From Aldrovandia affinis (taxonomy: Eukaryota > Chordata > Actinopteri > Notacanthiformes > Halosauridae), in NCBI GenBank assembly GCA_029706075.1, contig JAINUG010000148.1, forward strand, positions 124,001-188,000: DNA of 64,000 nt. Direction: 5' to 3'. The notes under the pieces are model-generated. The model was not told where the DNA came from. It saw only the letters and a program-made list of their open reading frames with translations, and made no database searches. Below, piece by piece: positions 29,033-64,000 of this stretch (position 1 is its first letter; each line of letters starts with the position of its first letter). Position numbers and translations under genes: made by a program.

Positions 29033-30910
29033 GTATACAGACCACCTAACCCCTGCTCTGTTTTTCACTGATTTCTCTGAACTACTGTCAATCATTCACA
29101 AGAGATATGCTAGGATAATAATCGCCATATAGACTCCTACCAACACCAAAACTGCCGAATTCCTGGAGGTGCTGAATTCTATGGATTTTAATCAAAATGT
29201 GTCTGAACCTACGCACAAGCTTGGGCACAATTTAGACTTGGTGATTACAAAAGGACTTAAGACCGATTTCATCTGTCTCTGAAGTTGCTTTCTCTGATCA
29301 CCATTGTGTATTTTTTAACTGCCTTGTAGACAGTAAGCTATACAACTACGAGCGCACTAATGAGGCGTTGTTACCGCAGAAACAACATTTTAAGCTATGT
29401 GTGAATGATTTCCCTAAATACACCTATCCTGCTGCCTGTGATGAAGTAGTCAATAATTTTAACAATGCTAAAGACAATTGATCATGTTGCACCACTTCAA
29501 CTCAAAAATGTAAAGGTTAAATAGAAATAAATAATTGAACTGAAAAGCAACTGTCGCAAAACAAGTCTTTGGCTCCCTCTGTGAAGATGTTGGGTATCTG
29601 GGTATCAGTTGGGTATCTTTCCATCCCCTCTGAAGACAGCAATAGTAAAACCATTACTAAAAAAGCTGAACATTGATGCCTGTACACTAAGCAACCACAG
29701 GCCAATCTCTAATTTACCACTTCTCAGTAAGATGATTGGAAAATCAGTATTTTCAGAATCAAAACGTCCTCAAGAAATTTCAATCTGGCCTTCGTTCTCA
29801 CCACAGCACAAAAAAACTGCCTTAACTAGAGTACTTAATGATTTGCATACGAATGCTGACTATGCTATCTGTTCTTGTATTGTTACACCTCACTGTGACC
29901 TTTGACACTTGACCATGAAATCTTGCTATAGACTACAAGACTGGGTTGGTATAACAGGAACTCACCGGAAGGTCTTCATATGTTCGCATTGGAGATAACT
30001 CTTCCAAGGCTTTCGATAACACCTGTGATGTACCACTAGGCTCCATTTTAGGTCCGGTCCTCTTTAACCTATATATGCTTCCCCTTGGTGATGTGATCAG
30101 GAGACACAGAATACAGTTCCAAAGTTATGCAGATGACACTCAATTGTACATTTCCGTGTCCCCTGATGACACTTCCCCTTTGACATCACTGACAAACTAT
30201 CCGATGTGAATACATGGATGTCTAATCATTTTCAACAGCTTAATCAAAACAAGACTGAAATACTAATCTTTGGTTCAAACCACTGCCGCATGGCTACTTA
30301 CCAATATTAAAAACAGCACACATTACCCCTGTTTTAAAAGCACTTAATTGGTTACCTGTTTCCTTTAGAATTGATTTAAAAATGATTTTACTCATTGACA
30401 AGTCCCTTCATGGTCTTGCACTGGAATATCTAAAAGATCTGCTTCTCAGCTATTCACCCTGCAGAGCCCTCAGATCCTCCAACAGCAATCTTGTACAGAT
30501 TCATAAAATTTGAACTAAAACGTTTGGAGAGACATCATTTAGCCACTATGGGCCAAAGCTCTGGAACAACCTCCCTCAGGATCTTAGAAAAGTTGGAACT
30601 GTTGACAGTTTTAAAAGGAAACTTAAAACACATTTTACATTTACATTTTAAGCATTCAGCAGACACTCTTATCCAGAGTGACTCTTTAGCATTGCTTTTA
30701 CTTGATTTGCTTAAATTTTAACACTGCTTTTAATACATTTTTAATTTTTTTATTTAGTTTAAACATTTTATATTGAAGAATTTTTCCATTTTTAATAATT
30801 TTCTGTATTTTCTCTTTTTCTCCCTTCTTTTATAATAATTTTGTGTAAAGCACTTTGAGTTGCCCTTGTTGTATGAACTGTGCTATACAAATAAAGCTAT
30901 ACAAAATGTT
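29033..30910 (+). pseudogene. L2-type non-LTR retrotransposon relic
   Basis: Order from 5' to 3': an endonuclease remnant (VYRPPNPCSVF, then GHNLDLVITKG); RT motifs (LSNHRPISNLPLLSKMIGK; GSILGPVLFNLYMLPLGDVI; YADDTQLYISVSPDD); a C-terminal piece (HITPVLKALNWLPVSFRIDL; LHGLALEYLKDLL). The terminal AAAGCACTTTGAGTTGCCC and CTATACAAATAAAGCT are typical of fish L2-like elements. Many stops and frameshifts and a collapsed segment near 30290 show it is dead. A SINE tail sits inside it at 30634-30692. Confidence 0.88.
30634..30692 (-). repeat. SINE-tail fragment nested in the L2 relic
   Basis: TTTACATTTACATTTTAAGC and CAGACACTCTTATCCAGAGT split the LINE C-terminal reading frame after a Leu-Lys-His motif. 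Confidence 0.75.
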
Positions 30911-32980
30911 GATAATGCACAGGATTTCACAGCCAATTCCCTTCAGGTATTGTGTGTCTGCATTTGGATTGCTACTACGTTATAATGGGTCAAAAAAGAA
31001 TCACAGTGCACATGCGTGCAACCCTAAATCTCCTTTTTCCTCACCGTTTATGTCTGACACGCAAAATATAGTTCCACTATACACTGACTTCACAGTCTGG
31101 GGAGAAGCATAATGTGTAGGATAATGACCTGCTAGAACTTTGGTCAAATGCTGGGAGTTTGCCTGAAATTATGACATGCTGTGAAACAGGCTTTATTCTT
31201 ATTCCTTGTATATAATATAATTTACAAATATTGTTAAAATGTATATAATATAAATATATATTATTTGTTATTTCATAGTAGGTGTAGTCAGTCAGAGAAA
31301 CACACATCCAGCATGTACTATGTAGCTGGGTATTTTATGGAGTCAAATTCAAGTCATGACCAAATGTTCCATGGTACAACAACAGTGTCTTCTATCTCTT
31401 CAGTGTCCCTTGATCCCTCTTACTTTCACTTTTGTTTTTGTCCTAATGTAATTTGTCAAGTGAAAAACAAGAAGAAGAAGAAGAAAAAGATTTAGTGTCT
31501 CAGATTTAGTGCTCAATTTTATATTTCAGTGGTGAGGTGCAGGTTGTTCTAGCCTTTATGCAGGTGGTTCCAGCCTCGGTGACTCTTTTCTCTCTTTCTG
31601 AATGAGGGTATGAAAGCTCAGCGATTCACTAGGACTTTATTTCATCCAGTTTATCTGTTTTTATCTATATGATATATTAGTTATTGGTTACTCTTTATAG
31701 TCCTTTCAGGAGACACACCATAATGTTACTCAATTGCGCTGAAATGCAGCTTAAAATATGCTTTGGGAGTCTACATCCTCATAGGAAACAGAAGAGATTC
31801 CATGCCCCACCAAGCCACTCGAAGCTCTGGGGCACACCTGCGGGGCCCTGTGGAACCTCTGCTTAACCTTGTAATGTGACTTCATGTGCTACTGCATTTT
31901 CTGCTGTAACACTGCATTTACATCATCTGACTGTCTTGTGACTGCGTATTACACTGAATCAGGCACTGAGGGTGTTTGTCCTACCTTTTTCATAGACAAC
32001 AAATACATTCATGATCTGACAATCTCAAGCTATTGGCTTTACCACATTTAAACACTCATGATAAACAGACGGATCAATCAAGATTGTTAATAGTCCCTGC
32101 CTGATCAACCGGCTTGATCAACAACCTGGACATCAATGCAATCAGGCCAATTTTTATATGACATATTTCAGGAAAAAGTCTGACAAAGTGGGGGTTTTTT
32201 AAACAAAAACTGCCCATGGTAAAAGACAGAAAGATATTTCACAGGACTGTCACAGGTCCACTTGTCCACATCATTACCCCACTAGAACTTAATCACTCCT
32301 AATTGTTGGTCTGAGACTTGGAGGGCAGCCTATGAATTATGCTTGAAACTTCTGAGCTTTAGGAATGCCTGCAGAACATGGTGGATTTAATGCTTGCTTG
32401 TTCAAAGCCTGTGGGACAGGGAGCCACAGGCTCGGCTTTCCATCCTGGATTATGGGATGGTTGAATGAAAGGTGAGAGGAAACGGGAAAGGTGGTGGGCC
32501 TCGGTCACTTATCAGGGCGCGGTGCATGCTACGTGCTTTCCCTTTTTAGCTATGAGGGCCCTCACAATCTCATGTCCACCCGCCCAGATACAGTCCACCC
32601 TCGCAGCGTCCTGCACCTACATAGCCACACTTGACCAAACAAGGGAACGTATTGTTGAGGGGAAGTGTTGGTTTTTAGCCCATGCATTTTCCTTGCATGC
32701 CTGACCCCAAGCGTGAGGTTGCAATGAAGGGAGAAGAACCACACAGGCTCCACCTTCCCCTGAGTTCCTATTGGCTACTCGTCAATGCAGGGTCACATGA
32801 GACCTTCCGGAACACTGAGGGTGTAAGCCAGCCTTTGTAGCATAACAGTAATTATATTAGCGCGCACATGATAGATTAAAGCAGTTGCTCCAAATATCCT
32901 GTTTATATACGTGAGACGTAACAATTGACATTATAATTTTTCTCTATACCGCGATATCTACGGGTTATTTTACGATTTTA
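30911..32980. other. Intergenic stretch between znf638 and dysf
   Basis: AT-rich; an AAGAAGAAGAAGAAAAAG tract at 31470; no gene or transposon recognised. Sequence just before 32980 lacks a clear TATA box for the heptad-repeat frame. Confidence 0.5.
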
Positions 32981-33050
32981 AGTGAAATATATTGCAGTTA
33001 CAATTGCGTGGCTTGGAACGGGACTTATTTGGTGTGTAACTGCTTCAGAA

Positions 33051-33815
33051 ATGCTAGAAATGGAGTCTTGCAATGTTGAGGAGCAGAGCTCTGCGGATCA
33101 GAATCCTGATGTTGAAGAGCAGAAAAAACCTGATTTTGAGAAGCAGAGCTGTGATGTTGAAGAGGAGAATCTCGGTGTTGAGGAGCAGAACTCCATTGTT
33201 ATGGATCAGAATCCTGATGTTGAGGAGCAGAGCTGTGATGTTGTGGATCAGAATCCTGATGTTGAAGAGCAGAATCCTGATTTTGAGGAGCAGATCTGTG
33301 ATGTTGAAGAGGAGAATCTCGATGTTGAGGAGCAGAGCTGTGATGTTATGGATCAGAATCCAGATGTTGAAGAGCAGAATCCTGATTTTGAGGAGCAGAG
33401 CTGTGATGTTGTGGATCAGAATCCAGATGTTGAAGAGCAGAATCTTGATTTTGAGGAGCAGATCTGTGATGTTGAAGAGGAGCAGAGCTGTGATGTTGTG
33501 GATCAGAATCCCGATGTTGAGGAGCAGACCTGTGATGTTGTGGATCAGAATCACGATGTTGAAGAGGAGAATCTCGATATTGAGGAGCAGACCTGTGATG
33601 TTGTGGATCAGAATCACGATGTTGAAGAGGAGAATCTCGATTTTGAGGAGCAGAGCTGTGATCTTGCGGATCAGAATCTCGATATTGAGGAGCAGACCTG
33701 TGATCCTGCGGATCAGAATCCAGATGTTGAGGAGCAGACCTGTGGTGATGTTGCGGATCAGAATCCCGATGTTGAGGAGCAGAGCTGTGATGTTGTGGAT
33801 CAGATGTGTAAGTGA
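33051..33815 (+). CDS. Acidic heptad-repeat open frame, unrecognised
   Basis: I do not recognise this frame. From ATG 33051 it reads MLEMESCNVEEQ, then about 33 seven-residue units alternating between types such as NPDVEEQ and SCDVVDQ, ending MCK-stop. Every second unit carries a Cys. The frame is open further 5' to 32982, where YIAVTIAWLGTGLIWCVTAS looks like a signal peptide or membrane segment but has no ATG. Copies differ at silent third positions (Pro as CCT, CCA or CCC), and length changes are multiples of three, which suggests the frame is used. The stop lies inside a consensus donor, GTAAGT at 33808. It could be an exon of dysf or of its own gene, or a non-coding minisatellite. Confidence 0.4.
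   Translation: MLEMESCNVEEQSSADQNPDVEEQKKPDFEKQSCDVEEENLGVEEQNSIVMDQNPDVEEQSCDVVDQNPDVEEQNPDFEEQICDVEEENLDVEEQSCDVMDQNPDVEEQNPDFEEQSCDVVDQNPDVEEQNLDFEEQICDVEEEQSCDVVDQNPDVEEQTCDVVDQNHDVEEENLDIEEQTCDVVDQNHDVEEENLDFEEQSCDLADQNLDIEEQTCDPADQNPDVEEQTCGDVADQNPDVEEQSCDVVDQMCK
33054..33806 (+). repeat. 21-base tandem repeat array, about 33-36 copies
   Basis: The same DNA seen as a repeat: 21-base units resembling GATGTTGAGGAGCAGAGCTGT, with a 42-base higher-order period from alternating unit types. Three units have a 3-base insertion. Forward frame 2 and one reverse frame are also open through the array (Arg/Leu-rich and Ile/Leu-rich respectively), a by-product of the short repeat. Confidence 0.9.
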
Positions 33816-34272
33816 AACTGCAGTATGCAGTGTTGATATTGTAAGGAGAGATTGTGCACGTCTATGTTCTGCAGGCAGTTTTTTCCCTTGGTTTGTGTTT
33901 TCCTCTTTAAGCATAGAGACCCCCCTCCACACTGTCTGCAAGCTCAGCGGACAGCCCTGAGCTCGAGGGGAGAAATGTGCCCTGGCCCTTTAAGGAGAGA
34001 GCTGTCTGTGATTGAAGGGACGGTGTGTGTGTTCTGCGTACCCGCCTGTGTGTGTGTGTGTGTGTGTCTGAGTGTGGAGTGTGGAGCAGCAGCAGCAGCA
34101 GCACCAGCAGCAGTCTCATATCCTAGCCTCAGTGCTTCAGCAGGACTGATCTCACTCCCTCACGGCCTGAGAGGGTAGTCAGGGAAGACTGACTCAGGAC
34201 CCCGTCTCTTCTCCCCTCTGTCCCGGCCCAGGCCAGGCTGATCCAGGATCAGCCCCCACCCCGGTGTCCCCC
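33816..34272 (+). promoter_or_regulatory. Presumed dysf 5' UTR/promoter region
   Basis: Between the repeat array and the canonical start: a (TG)n tract at 34046-34069, a CAG run at 34087-34114 and a C/T-rich tract with acceptor at 34231. No TATA box is evident. The transcription start cannot be fixed from sequence. Confidence 0.35.
34204..34231 (+). promoter_or_regulatory. Strong splice acceptor upstream of dysf exon 1a
   Basis: A C/T-rich tract ending in CAG at 34231, 42 bases before the dysf ATG. An exon beginning at 34232 would read without stop into MLRVFIL if the preceding exon ended in phase 1. The donor at 33808 does so. Confidence 0.45.
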
Positions 34273-63512
<29,240 letters not shown>

Positions 63513-63865
63513 GTAAGTTCATCTATGGGACAATTTCACACCCCAGTCATCCCTCAATGCTGCCCCCTGTGCTCTCATATAAGGGTACTTATATTGTATC
63601 TTGCATATGGAATGAATGATATGAAACGGAATATTTCTAACTGATCCGTTTTCCTGGAAAAGGGGTGGATGGTTAAGCAAACACAATTGAATCACATCAC
63701 TGCAAAGTGGAACAGATTGTGCAGAGGAACAGGCTGAGTCACAAGTTTGAGGGGATTATGGGAGATTGTTTTTGATGCCGGACATGATCACTGTGGTCCT
63801 GGCTCCCCTCGTGCCATATTCAGCGCTTGTGAATTCAGCATTTACTATGACTCCCATCTCGATTC

Positions 63866-64000
63866 AATTAAATAGTGCTTTATCGGCATGGCTGCATTAA
63901 CAATATTGCCAAAGCAATTTACAGTGAAACAAGACACAAGACAAACAGACTCAATAAAGTTGCAATAAAATGCATAAATACATAAAGATAAAGAATGAAA
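63866..64000. repeat. Interspersed repeat at the right edge
   Basis: CAATTAAATAGTGCTTTATC, GGCATGGCTGCATTAACAAT and TTGCCAAAGCAATTTACAGT resemble a repeat widespread in fish genomes. It runs off the edge or ends in AT-rich sequence. Confidence 0.5.

Overview
The window is vertebrate nuclear DNA, almost certainly from a ray-finned (teleost) fish. The genes are intron-rich with GT-AG junctions. The spacers are full of (GT)n and (GA)n tracts, tRNA-derived SINEs, Tc1-like elements, hAT MITEs and an L2-type LINE of the kind common in teleosts. I cannot assign the species. Two protein-coding genes are present, both on the + strand, in the order znf638 then dysf. As I recall, these two genes are also neighbours on human 2p13, so this looks like conserved synteny.

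Region 1-9507 is non-coding: upstream of znf638 or an early intron. It holds a SINE head, palindromes, a decayed BED-finger hAT transposase, an hAT MITE with flanking duplications (4596-4946) and a second SINE family (5580-5983). Region 9508-28377 carries 26 coding exons of znf638 (NP220 / zinc finger protein 638), about 2,240 codons. In order these give an RBM20-like N-terminus, a conserved N-terminal box, a split matrin-type zinc finger, an Arg/Ser domain, three RRMs each split into two exons at the same place, a long low-complexity region, six (F/L)(V/L)T(V/L)DE acidic repeats and a C-terminal matrin-type finger. A poly(A) signal lies at 28536. Five single-base departures from the reading frame occur in otherwise well-conserved exons. 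They look more like assembly errors than pseudogene decay, but this needs reads.

Region 28562-32980 is intergenic, with an L2-type LINE relic. At 33051-33807 lies an unusual open frame of about 33 acidic heptads. It ends on a strong splice donor and is phase-compatible with an acceptor 42 bases upstream of the dysf start codon. From 34273 to the window end is the 5' part of dysf (dysferlin). It has two alternative first exons (34273 and 41883), matching the canonical and v1 C2A isoforms of mammals, then the rest of C2A, the linker, and the start of C2B. The gene runs off the right edge. Its first introns are large and filled with transposons, several nested in one another.

Functionally, znf638 should encode a nuclear DNA/RNA-binding protein (splicing and silencing roles are known for the family). 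dysf should encode a membrane-anchored multi-C2 protein of membrane repair. The two genes are neighbours but not a known functional unit. The features most worth a second look are the heptad-repeat frame beside dysf exon 1, a minisatellite in a znf638 intron that multiplies a copy of the exon's own splice donor, the RBM20-like coding segment upstream of the usual ZNF638 start, and the set of single-base frame breaks.
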